Positions 19,801 to 26,945 of a stretch of 39,057 bases of DNA are shown here, one piece after another. Source of the DNA: Bacteroidales bacterium UBA3290 (lineage in GTDB: Bacteria > Bacteroidota > Bacteroidia > Bacteroidales > UBA932); NCBI GenBank assembly GCA_002361615.1, contig DETK01000038.1:125185-164241 (forward strand), in the 5' to 3' direction. The notes under the pieces are model-generated. The model was not told where the DNA came from. It made no database searches and saw nothing but the letters and a program-made list of their open reading frames with translations. Each line of letters opens with the position of its first letter. Within the stretch, counting starts at the first letter, position 1. Position numbers and translations under genes: made by a program.

Positions 19801-22800
19801 TGCGCGGAAGAGCGACACGATGGTCTGTTTCGTGTCGACCTTGAGGGTATGGTTGTTGAAGCCATCCAGCGTCTTGATCCGGTCGCCGTCGACCAGGGCG
19901 AGGGCGTCGAGCGGACCGTCGGAGAGCATTCCCCGCATCAGGGTTTCCATCGCATCGGCGAACGACTGCATCAGTCCTTCGCTGAAGCGGGTCTTGTCGT
20001 ATTCCAGGGCGATATACTCTTCCCCTTCCTTTCCGTCGATGAAGATGCTCAAGGGGAACTTCGGCGTTCCGATCTCAAGGTTCTCACTCTCGACCTCCCG
20101 GCCGTCCACTTCATAGCGGGTCAGGACACCGACCTGATAGGCGAGCATGATCTGCGGCTGGAAACCGTAGTCCGCCGCAACCTGCGCGAACGGATAGGAT
20201 TCGTGCTGCAGCGTCGTGGAGAATAACCTGTCGGTTTCCTTCAGGTAGTCGTCCACGTTGCCGTGCCCGATGTCACTGGCGAGGGCCAGCGTATTGACGA
20301 ACATACCCAGCGTGTCGGCGGTGCGCATGTCGCTGCGGCCGTTGCTGATGGTACACATATAAACCTTCCGGCTGCCGCAGAAGGCCCCGACGGCCAGATA
20401 GGCTGCAGCCAGATAGTAGCTTGCGTGGGAGATGCCCAGGTCGAGGCAGCGCTGCGCGATGTCGGCGCCGACCCGCTTGGTGAGCAGCGCTTCCCGTCCG
20501 GGGCCTTCGGCCTCCAGGTCGGGAAGGATGCCGCTGGCTCCTTCACAGCCGGCCATCTGCCCGGCGAAGAAGTCACGCGCGGCGGCGAAGGCTTCACTTT
20601 CCCGCGCTTCCAGCTGGTCTTGCGCGTAGTCGAAATAGGTGTAGTTCTCCGGTACGGGATCCTTGCCGCTGAGCGCCTCTGTCAGCTGGGTGATGAAGAT
20701 GTCGTAGGAGCGGCCGTCGAATACCAGGTGATGGAAATCCGTGAACAGGTAGAGCCCGTCGCCGCTGCGCACCACGGCAACGTGGTACAGCGGTCCTTCC
20801 GACAGGTTGAACGGCTGTTTGAAATGGGCTTTGTAAGATTCGAACTGTTCGGGATCCACCGTCTCGCATTCCACGTGCGGGGCCGCGTCGGAAGGTACCT
20901 GGACGACCTGGCCGTCGCGTGTCTCGAAATGCGCGTTCAGCGCGGGATGACAGCGGATCAGTTCCTCTACCGCCTTGCAGACCGTCTCGGAACTGAGCGA
21001 AGCGGGGAGTGTCCACATCATCGGAATGTTGTAGATCGTCTCCTGCGGCGCCTTCATGCAGTCGAAATAGACGCCCGACTGCTGGAAAGTGAGGGGCTGC
21101 GGTGAATCGGCGCGGTGCAGCGACCGGCTCTCTTGAGGACCTTGTCCGGCGATCAGGGCCTTGAGCACTTCGTTCTCGATGCTCTGCAGGGAGGCCGTCC
21201 GGACGAAGGAATCCATGTTCATCTGGACGCCGTATTTCTTGTAGATCTCCGTGGCCAGGCGCAGTGCGGAGAGCGAGGTAAGGCCGTAGTAGATCAGCGG
21301 TTCGGTCAGGGAGATGCCGTCGATGTGGACGGTTTCGGAGATCAGGTCGGCAATTTCCTGCTCCAGGATGTTGAACGGCGCCGCTTCCTCGACTTTTTGC
21401 TGCGATTGCTGCGGTACGGGCTCGGGCAGGGCCTTCCGGTCGACCTTCTGATTGATGGTGAGCGGGATCCGGTCGATCTGCATCGTGACGGCAGGCACCA
21501 TGTAAGGCGGTTTCTTGCCGAGGATGTAGGCGTTGAGCGCCTTGATGTCGATGGGTTTGTCCGCCACCACGTAGGCGGCCAGGAACTTGCCTCCGCCGGG
21601 CGTCTTGTCGTCGAAAGCCTGGACGGTCACGTCGTTGATGCCGGGGAAGTCGTGGATGACGGTCTCGACTTCCTTGAGTTCGATCCGGAATCCGCGGATC
21701 TTGACCTGGGAATCCTTGCGGCCTACGAACTCGATGTCGCCGTCTTCCCGCCAGCGGACGATGTCGCCGGTGTGATAGGTCCGTTCGTAGAGGGGATCCT
21801 TTTCGAAGGGGTTTTCCGTGAAAACTTCGGCGGTTTTTTCGGGGAGCCCCAGGTAGCCCATACCGACCTGCGGGCCGGCCAGCAGCAGCTCGCCGGCAGC
21901 GCCGACCGGCAGCAACTGCCCGTTTTTGGTCGCTATAAAGGTGTGGACGCCTGGGAAGGGACGGCCGATGGGAATGTTCTCTTCCTTCTTTTCGACCAGT
22001 TTGTCCACGACATAGCAACTGCATTCCGTCGGGCCGTAGCAGTTGTAAAGCTTGTACGCCGGCGGGGCGATGCTGGCCATTTTCTCACCGCCCGTCGTCA
22101 GGATCTTGAGCCCTTTGCAGCGCGGGAAATTGAGGGCGAACTGGGTGGCCACCTGCGTGGTCATGAAGGCATGCGTGATGCCGTTGGCCTCGAAATAGGC
22201 GTTGAGGGCGACCAGGTCGAGCCGGATCTCTTCGGGTATGATATGGATCGAGGCTCCGGCGACCAGGACTCTCCACAGGTCGCCCATGAAGGCGTCGAAG
22301 CCGAAACTGGCGTAGGCCGTCATCACGGACTTGGGACCGAGGCCGAGCTGGGCGTTGGAAACCTGGCAGAAGGTGCTGACGTTACTGTGGGTGAGCATAC
22401 AGCCTTTCGGCGTTCCCGTGGTTCCGCTGGTATAGAGGAGGATGATCAGGTCTTCGGGCTTGGGGGCGCCTTTCGGCTTTCCGGCGGGAAGGCCCGCGAT
22501 CCGGTCGGTCGTCAGGACGGGGCCGTCATAGTCGCCGATGAGCGATTCCATGCCGGGATCGGCAATCAGCATGCCGGCGTGGGCGTCGCCCACCATGAAA
22601 TGGAGCCGTTCCTGCGGGTAGGAGGGGTCGAGGGGCTGGTAGGTGCATCCCGCCTTGATGGCGGCCAGAGGAGCGATGGCCATGAATTCATTGCGTCCCA
22701 GGATGATGGAGACCACGCCGCCCGGTTTGACGTGCTTTTCGATTTCGACGGCGAGATGGTCGGAGAGACGGTCCAGCTCTGCATAGCTGAGCCGGGTTTC

Positions 22801-24171
22801 GTGGCTGACCAGCGCGGTTGCTTCGGGCGCTTTCCGTACGTTTTCCCGGAAGAAATCGAGGACGGTTTTCCGAAGGTCGACACCGGTAAAGTCCGGGAGG
22901 AGCTTGTCGAGTTGCTTGCGCTGCCGCGGGGTGACGTATTTCAGGTCGGCAAGCGTGCCGGCTTTCTCCATCGAGGCGAGGACCGCTGCAAAACTCTCGG
23001 CGAACTGGCGGAGGATCTTTTCGGAATACTGCTCGGGCTTGTACCAGAAACGGATGACCTGGCTGCCGTCGGGGCGGCTGAACAGTTCGATGGACAGACC
23101 GATGCCCGGCGGGTTGGTCCGCAGGTCTTCGGCGGGTATTTCCTCTCCGTCTATACGGAGGGGAAGGGTCTCGGTGACGAACTGACCCTGGTAGCCGAAA
23201 CTGATGCCGGCGTTCATGCCCAGATCGCGCGCACAGTCGGCGAAAGAATAGAAGGCGCGGGCGCGTGAGCCGCTGACCTGCTGCTTCATCTTGTCAAGCA
23301 GTTCGGCAACGCTCAGGGAAGGATCGGCATCGACGAAAACGGGCATCGTGTGGACGCACATCGACAGGGCGTTCAGCGCCGGGCCGCGCCGTCCATTCCA
23401 GATGGTGGAGAAGCAGGACCGCGTATTGGCGGTCCAGGCGGCCAGGGTGGCTCCGAAGGCGGCCGTCAGCAGCACGCTGTCGGCACAGCGGTATTTGGCG
23501 ATCAGCGATTTTACGGCTTCCCCTTTCACAGGCAGATCCATGACCAGTTCCCGGTAGGGCTGGGCGGGGAGGCCATACACGTCGGGCAGGATCCGGGAAT
23601 CGAGCTGCGCGCCTTCCCCGAAGGTCTCGGCATACCATTGGGCGGCTTCCGCATACGCCTCGCTGTTGCGCTGCTCTTCCTCACGGAGGGCGATCTGGAA
23701 ACCATCGACCGGTTCGGCCGGCAGGTCTTCGCCCGCATACGCACGCGACAGGTGGTCGATCAGCAGTTGGGCCGAAGCGCCGTCGAAGAGGATGTGGTGG
23801 AAATCGATATAGATGTAGGCCCCTTCTTTCGTTTGGAAGATTTCAATCCGGAACAGCCGGTCTTTCAGCAGGTCCATCGCACGGCAGAAGCCCGGTCGGA
23901 CTTCGTCGATCGAGTCGATGATCCGCACGAGCGGATGCCACTCTTCGCCGGTATGGTCTTCCACTCGGGGCATCCCTTCTTCCAATACGATCCTGGACAG
24001 GGCATAGGGATGGGCGCGGATCAACGTCTCGGTAGCGGCGGCCAGGCGTCCGGTATCGATAGTTCCAGGGAGTTTGTACAGGGAGGCCTGCTGGTAGTTT
24101 CCTCCTTCAGGGTCGAGCCCCTGGCAAGCCAGATAGATGCTCAGCTGGGATTGGGAGAGGGGATAGGTCAT
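16894..24171 (-). CDS. Dimodular nonribosomal peptide synthetase, C-A-T-C-A-T-reductase
   Basis: A 2425-residue assembly line that should join two amino acids and release the product by NADPH reduction. Domains: C1 1-430 (HHILFDG 125-131); A1 440-920 (TSGTTGTPKG 581-590, YGPTE 712-716, lysine in NQKVDRKAL at 909); T1 935-1005, with unusual site GLTSL (Ser966); C2 1025-1435 (HHLVFDG 1147-1153); A2 1450-1930 (TSGSTGVPKG 1596-1605, YGPTE 1727-1731); T2 1940-2012 (DLGGSSL, Ser1976); reductase 2055-2400 (GATGFLG 2063-2069, YxxxK Tyr2221/Lys2225). No epimerase or thioesterase is present. A reductase end predicts a peptide aldehyde (or alcohol), and a starter C domain may N-acylate it. The two modules share near-identical stretches (YQPLDPSYPQERL, PPYMVPA), pointing to duplication. 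No phosphopantetheinyl transferase, MbtH-like protein or exporter is adjacent. AAAGGA upstream of the ATG is a plausible ribosome binding site. Confidence 0.95.
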   Translation of the reverse strand: MTYPLSQSQLSIYLACQGLDPEGGNYQQASLYKLPGTIDTGRLAAATETLIRAHPYALSRIVLEEGMPRVEDHTGEEWHPLVRIIDSIDEVRPGFCRAMDLLKDRLFRIEIFQTKEGAYIYIDFHHILFDGASAQLLIDHLSRAYAGEDLPAEPVDGFQIALREEEQRNSEAYAEAAQWYAETFGEGAQLDSRILPDVYGLPAQPYRELVMDLPVKGEAVKSLIAKYRCADSVLLTAAFGATLAAWTANTRSCFSTIWNGRRGPALNALSMCVHTMPVFVDADPSLSVAELLDKMKQQVSGSRARAFYSFADCARDLGMNAGISFGYQGQFVTETLPLRIDGEEIPAEDLRTNPPGIGLSIELFSRPDGSQVIRFWYKPEQYSEKILRQFAESFAAVLASMEKAGTLADLKYVTPRQRKQLDKLLPDFTGVDLRKTVLDFFRENVRKAPEATALVSHETRLSYAELDRLSDHLAVEIEKHVKPGGVVSIILGRNEFMAIAPLAAIKAGCTYQPLDPSYPQERLHFMVGDAHAGMLIADPGMESLIGDYDGPVLTTDRIAGLPAGKPKGAPKPEDLIILLYTSGTTGTPKGCMLTHSNVSTFCQVSNAQLGLGPKSVMTAYASFGFDAFMGDLWRVLVAGASIHIIPEEIRLDLVALNAYFEANGITHAFMTTQVATQFALNFPRCKGLKILTTGGEKMASIAPPAYKLYNCYGPTECSCYVVDKLVEKKEENIPIGRPFPGVHTFIATKNGQLLPVGAAGELLLAGPQVGMGYLGLPEKTAEVFTENPFEKDPLYERTYHTGDIVRWREDGDIEFVGRKDSQVKIRGFRIELKEVETVIHDFPGINDVTVQAFDDKTPGGGKFLAAYVVADKPIDIKALNAYILGKKPPYMVPAVTMQIDRIPLTINQKVDRKALPEPVPQQSQQKVEEAAPFNILEQEIADLISETVHIDGISLTEPLIYYGLTSLSALRLATEIYKKYGVQMNMDSFVRTASLQSIENEVLKALIAGQGPQESRSLHRADSPQPLTFQQSGVYFDCMKAPQETIYNIPMMWTLPASLSSETVCKAVEELIRCHPALNAHFETRDGQVVQVPSDAAPHVECETVDPEQFESYKAHFKQPFNLSEGPLYHVAVVRSGDGLYLFTDFHHLVFDGRSYDIFITQLTEALSGKDPVPENYTYFDYAQDQLEARESEAFAAARDFFAGQMAGCEGASGILPDLEAEGPGREALLTKRVGADIAQRCLDLGISHASYYLAAAYLAVGAFCGSRKVYMCTISNGRSDMRTADTLGMFVNTLALASDIGHGNVDDYLKETDRLFSTTLQHESYPFAQVAADYGFQPQIMLAYQVGVLTRYEVDGREVESENLEIGTPKFPLSIFIDGKEGEEYIALEYDKTRFSEGLMQSFADAMETLMRGMLSDGPLDALALVDGDRIKTLDGFNNHTLKVDTKQTIVSLFRAQAATRPEAPAVSYEDITLSYVELDRLTDRLASAIAARGLGREDVVSILIGRSQMMAVTALGALKAGCAYQPLDPSYPQERLNFMIQDASARLLIAEKDLLPLVKDYKGPLILTDEIAGLGEGPVPEGPAPESLFILLYTSGSTGVPKGCMLEHRNLVNFCAWYRNYYDLTPDCRVAAYASFGFDACMMDLYPALTSGASVHIIPEETRHDMSELSAFITDNRITHSFMTTQVGVMFARNFPGNPALKHLSVGGEKLVSIDPPSYAFHNGYGPTECTIFSTIFDVRKKEANIPIGHPLDNLRLYVVDDCGRRLPVGAAGELWISGPQVSRGYLNRPEKTQETFIANPFDQKAPYDRVYRTGDIVRYRPDGNIEFVGRNDGQVKIRGFRVETKEVEAVIREFPGVKDVTVQAFDAPSGGKFIAAYIVMDGTLDTKALSAFIQERKPPYMVPAAFMQIDSIPLNVNQKVDRKALPAPVSSTDENYVEPENDTERTLCEVFAQVLDLKRVGALDNFFDLGGSSLMVTNVLVEAEKRGLKFSYGEVFIYPTARALAAHLSGNETEATGAPLSDSELKKYDYTAIDELLSHNTLEALAGEPQPLGKNILLTGATGFLGVHVLRELLVQTGRGTTIWCQLRGKGDLTAERRLAEMLVYYFEKKYRLQIGKRIRVVEGDITHPEDFEVLAASETKFDLVINCAANVKHFSKGDDIERINYGGVKNLVDFCEKTGARLIQVSTESVAGMAEGDTPHFLTEQELWFGQLTDNQYIQSKFLAERLVLEHMAAGTLDAKIMRAGNLSPRASDGEFQMNLNANTTMGRIKAYRMLGVCPYALLQSRMEFSPIDETARAIVLLSGTPRANCVFNVSNDHLIPMDDILARIRLDDGSRIAYVEYDAFLQRMEEAKADPQKAQVLSSILAYMTTPGGAKMITNPASNDFTMQVLHRLGFRWDETSSSYVDMIFDMLSSLRYFDI

Positions 24172-24191
24172 GGGATTCCTTTATTACCTAA

Positions 24192-24223
24192 CAAAAATAA
24201 TGAGAAAACTTGGTGTAATCAAG
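24192..24223 (-). promoter_or_regulatory. Promoter of the NRPS gene
   Basis: On the minus strand, a perfect -7 box TATTTTTG (24199-24192) lies 20 nt after CTTG (24223-24220), matching the Bacteroidota promoter consensus. The NRPS ATG is about 20 nt downstream. This promoter interleaves with the one predicted for the divergent phosphatase. Confidence 0.7.
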
Positions 24224-24240
24224 ATTTCTGCCTATTTTTA
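24210..24240 (+). promoter_or_regulatory. Putative promoter of the second phosphatase-STAS operon
   Basis: TTGG (24210-24213) and TATTTTTA (24233-24240), spaced by 19 nt, form a near-consensus -33/-7 pair on the plus strand. The -7 box ends 4 nt before the GTG start at 24245, so a transcript would be leaderless or nearly so. It overlaps the NRPS promoter at 24210-24223, so RNA polymerase could probably occupy only one at a time. Confidence 0.5.
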
Positions 24241-24244
24241 AGTT

Positions 24245-25543
24245 GTGAAAACGCAATTCTCAGCCCGTGGGGGTATCTTGTTGCTGCTGACCGTTTTCGG
24301 CCTGCTGATCGCCGCTTCTACCTTGCTGGCGGTCCGTCTCGCCCGGGATGTGAGCCTCGTCCGGCAGTATGATGCCCTGATGGACGACTTGAAGATCATC
24401 GCAGGCGAAGTGTCCGAAAAGCTGGATGACGACGATGCAGACCCTTATGCATTCCTGGAGGTGACTGCCCGCATCCAAAAGAACGAAAGGCACTTCTCCT
24501 ATATCCTGCGCGAGCAGGACGGGACGATCCTGGCCCCCTCGTTCATGCTCGACCGGGAGTTGAAGATGGAGGACATCCACATGCTCCGGAAAGACAATAC
24601 CGCTTTCGTCGCCCATGTCTGGGGCGTCGAATGCTTCGTGGTCCGTTACGCTTTCGAGGATCATCCCCTCGAACTGCTGGGCATCTATGACGACCAGTAT
24701 GTGTTCGGGGATCTCGACTATGCGATCCATCTTTTCGTCGGCATCCTTCTGGGCTTGTTCCTGCTCATTCTCCTGCTGGCCTGGTTCTGGATCATCCCTG
24801 CCCTGAGCCGCGTGCTCGAGAAAAAGCAGCGGGCGGAGGAAGAATTGATGGTGGCCCGCGACCTCCAGCAGAAAGCCGTTACCAAGACTTTCCCCCGGGA
24901 CGACCGCTGCGAAGTTTCCGCCTTGCTGCAGCCTGCCCGGACCGTGGGCGGTGACATCTATCGCTGCCTCCTCTCCGACAACAAGCTGTTCTTCGCCGTC
25001 GGCGACGTGTCCGACAAGGGGATGGCAGCCGCCTATGTGATGTTCCTCCTGAGCAGTGTCATCCAGTCGCAGGCAGGTGCCCATCTCTCGCTGACGGCCC
25101 TGGCCGGCGAAATCAACCGGCTGTTGCTCGACAACCCTGAATACGAAATGTTCTGTACGCTCTTCCTGGGCACCATCGACCTGGATACGCGCGAATTCGA
25201 ATATTGCAACGCCGGCCATACGAAGACCGTGGTCAACGGCCGTTTCCTGCCGCAGGACCCGCAGCTGATCGCCGGCGTGGTGCGCGATTTCCCTTACAAG
25301 ACCGAAAAGATGATGCTTCCGCCCGGTTCCCGGCTGTTGCTTTATACCGACGGTGTAACGGAGAACCGCAATACCGGTGGCGCGTTCTTCGGTGAGCAGC
25401 GCCTGTTGGAATGGGTCGCTGCACAGGACCCTGCCGACAGCTGCGAGAAGACCTGTACCCGCCTGCTTGCCGCTCTGGACGACTTCAGGGGGAAGGCGCA
25501 GCAGAACGACGATATAGCCATTATGTGTATCAAGATACTATGA
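24245..25543 (+). CDS. Membrane-bound SpoIIE/RsbU-type PP2C phosphatase
   Basis: Second predicted partner-switching phosphatase of the window. The 432-residue product has membrane helix 1 (about 9-31), a small periplasmic region (about 32-158) with no domain I recognise, helix 2 (about 162-187), a short charged coiled coil and a PP2C domain (about 205-432). PP2C motifs are PARTVGGDIYR, GDVSDKGMAAAYVMFL, CNAGHTKT and LLLYTDGVTENRN. It has no HAMP. The start is GTG at 24245; no better in-frame start keeps helix 1. The stop overlaps the ATG of the STAS gene (ATGA, 25540-25543), so the STAS protein is the most likely substrate. It is transcribed divergently from the NRPS across 73 bp. Confidence 0.92.
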   Translation: MKTQFSARGGILLLLTVFGLLIAASTLLAVRLARDVSLVRQYDALMDDLKIIAGEVSEKLDDDDADPYAFLEVTARIQKNERHFSYILREQDGTILAPSFMLDRELKMEDIHMLRKDNTAFVAHVWGVECFVVRYAFEDHPLELLGIYDDQYVFGDLDYAIHLFVGILLGLFLLILLLAWFWIIPALSRVLEKKQRAEEELMVARDLQQKAVTKTFPRDDRCEVSALLQPARTVGGDIYRCLLSDNKLFFAVGDVSDKGMAAAYVMFLLSSVIQSQAGAHLSLTALAGEINRLLLDNPEYEMFCTLFLGTIDLDTREFEYCNAGHTKTVVNGRFLPQDPQLIAGVVRDFPYKTEKMMLPPGSRLLLYTDGVTENRNTGGAFFGEQRLLEWVAAQDPADSCEKTCTRLLAALDDFRGKAQQNDDIAIMCIKIL

Positions 25544-25845
25544 AGACAACGATTCTGGAAAAAGACGGAAAGACCCTGGTCAGCATAAAAGGAGAACTCG
25601 ATACGGGTACCTGTGCCAAATTCCAGGAGGCGGTGAAGCCGCTTACCGGAAAGGAAGGCCTGGACGTGGAATTCGACCTCTCGGAACTGGAATACATCTC
25701 ATCCCGCGGGCTGCGTATCCTCATCTCGCTGCAGCAGGACATCATGGCCCGTGGCGGAAAGATGCGTATCAAGAATGTATCGACTTCCGTCCGCGAGGTG
25801 TTCGATGTGACCGGACTCTCGAAGAGTTTCCTGAATATCGACTGA
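25540..25845 (+). CDS. STAS-domain anti-sigma factor antagonist (RsbV/SpoIIAA-like)
   Basis: Single STAS domain of 101 residues. In partner switching, the dephosphorylated form of such a protein binds an anti-sigma kinase and frees its target; phosphorylation turns it off. The block EYISSRGLRILISLQQ aligns with the RsbV/SpoIIAA phosphosite (normally DSTGLG), making Ser55 the likely phosphorylated residue. The aspartate before this serine in classical members is replaced by serine. The ATG at 25540 overlaps the phosphatase stop, strongly suggesting an enzyme-substrate pair. A longer in-frame reading from upstream lies inside the phosphatase gene and is not needed. No HATPase-type kinase gene is present in the window. 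Its stop directly abuts the stop of the convergent DUF4421 gene. Confidence 0.93.
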   Translation: MKTTILEKDGKTLVSIKGELDTGTCAKFQEAVKPLTGKEGLDVEFDLSELEYISSRGLRILISLQQDIMARGGKMRIKNVSTSVREVFDVTGLSKSFLNID

Positions 25846-26856
25846 TCAGAAGCGGAATCCGACCTGCAGGCGCGCCTGGAAGTCTTGCGTTCCGAAACGC
25901 GTGAAGCCCTCTTTCGAACGGTTCACGCCGTTTCGGGAAACCATTTGGTTGATAATACCGCTCAGTCCCACCGACCATCGTGTTCCCCAGCGATAGTAGG
26001 CGCCGACGCGTCCTGTGCCCATGAAGGCGATATGGCCCATCGGATGCCGGGTCTTTGTCTTGACGCCTTCGAGACTCTGGAGCGAGGATTCATAGACAGT
26101 CCACATCGGAATGAAGGAGGCGTGGAGGAGCCAGTGCTCCTTTCCGAAGACCAGATTGTAGCCATAGCCCGCTCCGATGGAGATGCGGTCGTAGAGCAGG
26201 TTGGGCTGGTCCAGCAACGTCTGGATCGAAGTTTTCCGGGAGATGATGTCCGAGCCGGCGCCCAGCACGTCCCATACGGTCCAGGATGCGGCGATGATGA
26301 AGCTGCCGGCACTCTTGCGCTGGATGCGGCTCTGCTTCATGGCGGCGGCGTAGGAGAACCGGGGGTTGAGATTGTATAGAAGATTCAGGTTGCTGGCAAA
26401 CAGCGTGATTTCGTTGTTCCCGATCGCTTCCGGCATACCGGAAGTGGCGATGGTTCCCTGGAGGCTGGTCGTTGCGCGCAGGTTGTATTCGAAGCCGAAA
26501 TGGGTGCCGTAGCTCGACAGGCCGAAGTCGAAGTTCAGCTTGCGGCCCAGGGCAAACGAGTAGCTCAGGGCGAGGCCGCGGTAGCCGAAGCTCAGGCCGA
26601 CCCGGTTGCTGACGCCCGTGTAAAGGTCCACGTCGCCGGCTCCTTCCGATTTGATGTGGAGCGACGTTACGTAATAAAATGTGCGGGTGTCCCAGATGTA
26701 GGGGTAGCGGGCGACATAGTTGGTATCCTGCCGGGCGTAGTTCTTGGCGGAGCGCATCTCCAGGAAGTCGTTCAGGTCCGTGAAGAAATTCTCTCTTTTC
26801 TGAGCCTGGGCGGCCAGCGAAAGAAGAAGACAAAGGGCGAGCAGCAGCCGTTTCAT
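25846..26856 (-). CDS. DUF4421 family outer-membrane-like protein
   Basis: The 336-residue product has a signal peptide (MKRLLLALCLLLSLAAQAQ) followed by a beta-strand-rich body. The features GLSFGYRGLALSYSFAL, GLSSYGTHFGFEYNLR, FSYAAAMKQS and RKSAGSFIIAAS, and the C-terminal phenylalanine, fit the DUF4421 family of Bacteroidota, thought to form an outer-membrane barrel. The function is unknown. The ATG at 26856 is chosen because a longer reading would put 30 non-signal residues in front. It is transcribed toward the STAS gene; the two stop codons abut in TGATCA (25843-25848). Confidence 0.8.
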   Translation of the reverse strand: MKRLLLALCLLLSLAAQAQKRENFFTDLNDFLEMRSAKNYARQDTNYVARYPYIWDTRTFYYVTSLHIKSEGAGDVDLYTGVSNRVGLSFGYRGLALSYSFALGRKLNFDFGLSSYGTHFGFEYNLRATTSLQGTIATSGMPEAIGNNEITLFASNLNLLYNLNPRFSYAAAMKQSRIQRKSAGSFIIAASWTVWDVLGAGSDIISRKTSIQTLLDQPNLLYDRISIGAGYGYNLVFGKEHWLLHASFIPMWTVYESSLQSLEGVKTKTRHPMGHIAFMGTGRVGAYYRWGTRWSVGLSGIINQMVSRNGVNRSKEGFTRFGTQDFQARLQVGFRF

Positions 26857-26880
26857 GGGGAGGCGGGTTAAAATGTCAAA

Positions 26881-26888
26881 CAAAAGTA
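26881..26888 (-). promoter_or_regulatory. -7 box for the DUF4421 gene
   Basis: On the minus strand this reads TACTTTTG, a perfect TAnnTTTG match, 24 nt before the ATG. No clear -33 element was seen. Confidence 0.5.
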
Positions 26889-26912
26889 GGGATTTTTCCG
26901 CAAAAAAATACG

Positions 26913-26920
26913 TACATTTG
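26913..26920 (+). promoter_or_regulatory. -7 box for the M23/LysM peptidase gene
   Basis: TACATTTG is a perfect TAnnTTTG match, 25 nt before the ATG at 26946. No clear -33 element was seen. It is divergent from the box at 26881-26888. Confidence 0.5.
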
Positions 26921-26945
26921 TATGTTGCACGAAAACCTGAACCCA

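Noticed and set aside
21115..23268. 717-codon open frame on the plus strand opposite the NRPS
   Set aside because: It is a shadow of the GC-rich NRPS codons: no recognisable domain, and the minus strand carries unambiguous NRPS motifs throughout.
25411..25539. Longer N-terminus for the STAS protein
   Set aside because: It lies entirely inside the phosphatase coding sequence; the STAS fold begins at the ATG at 25540 with the usual ATGA overlap.
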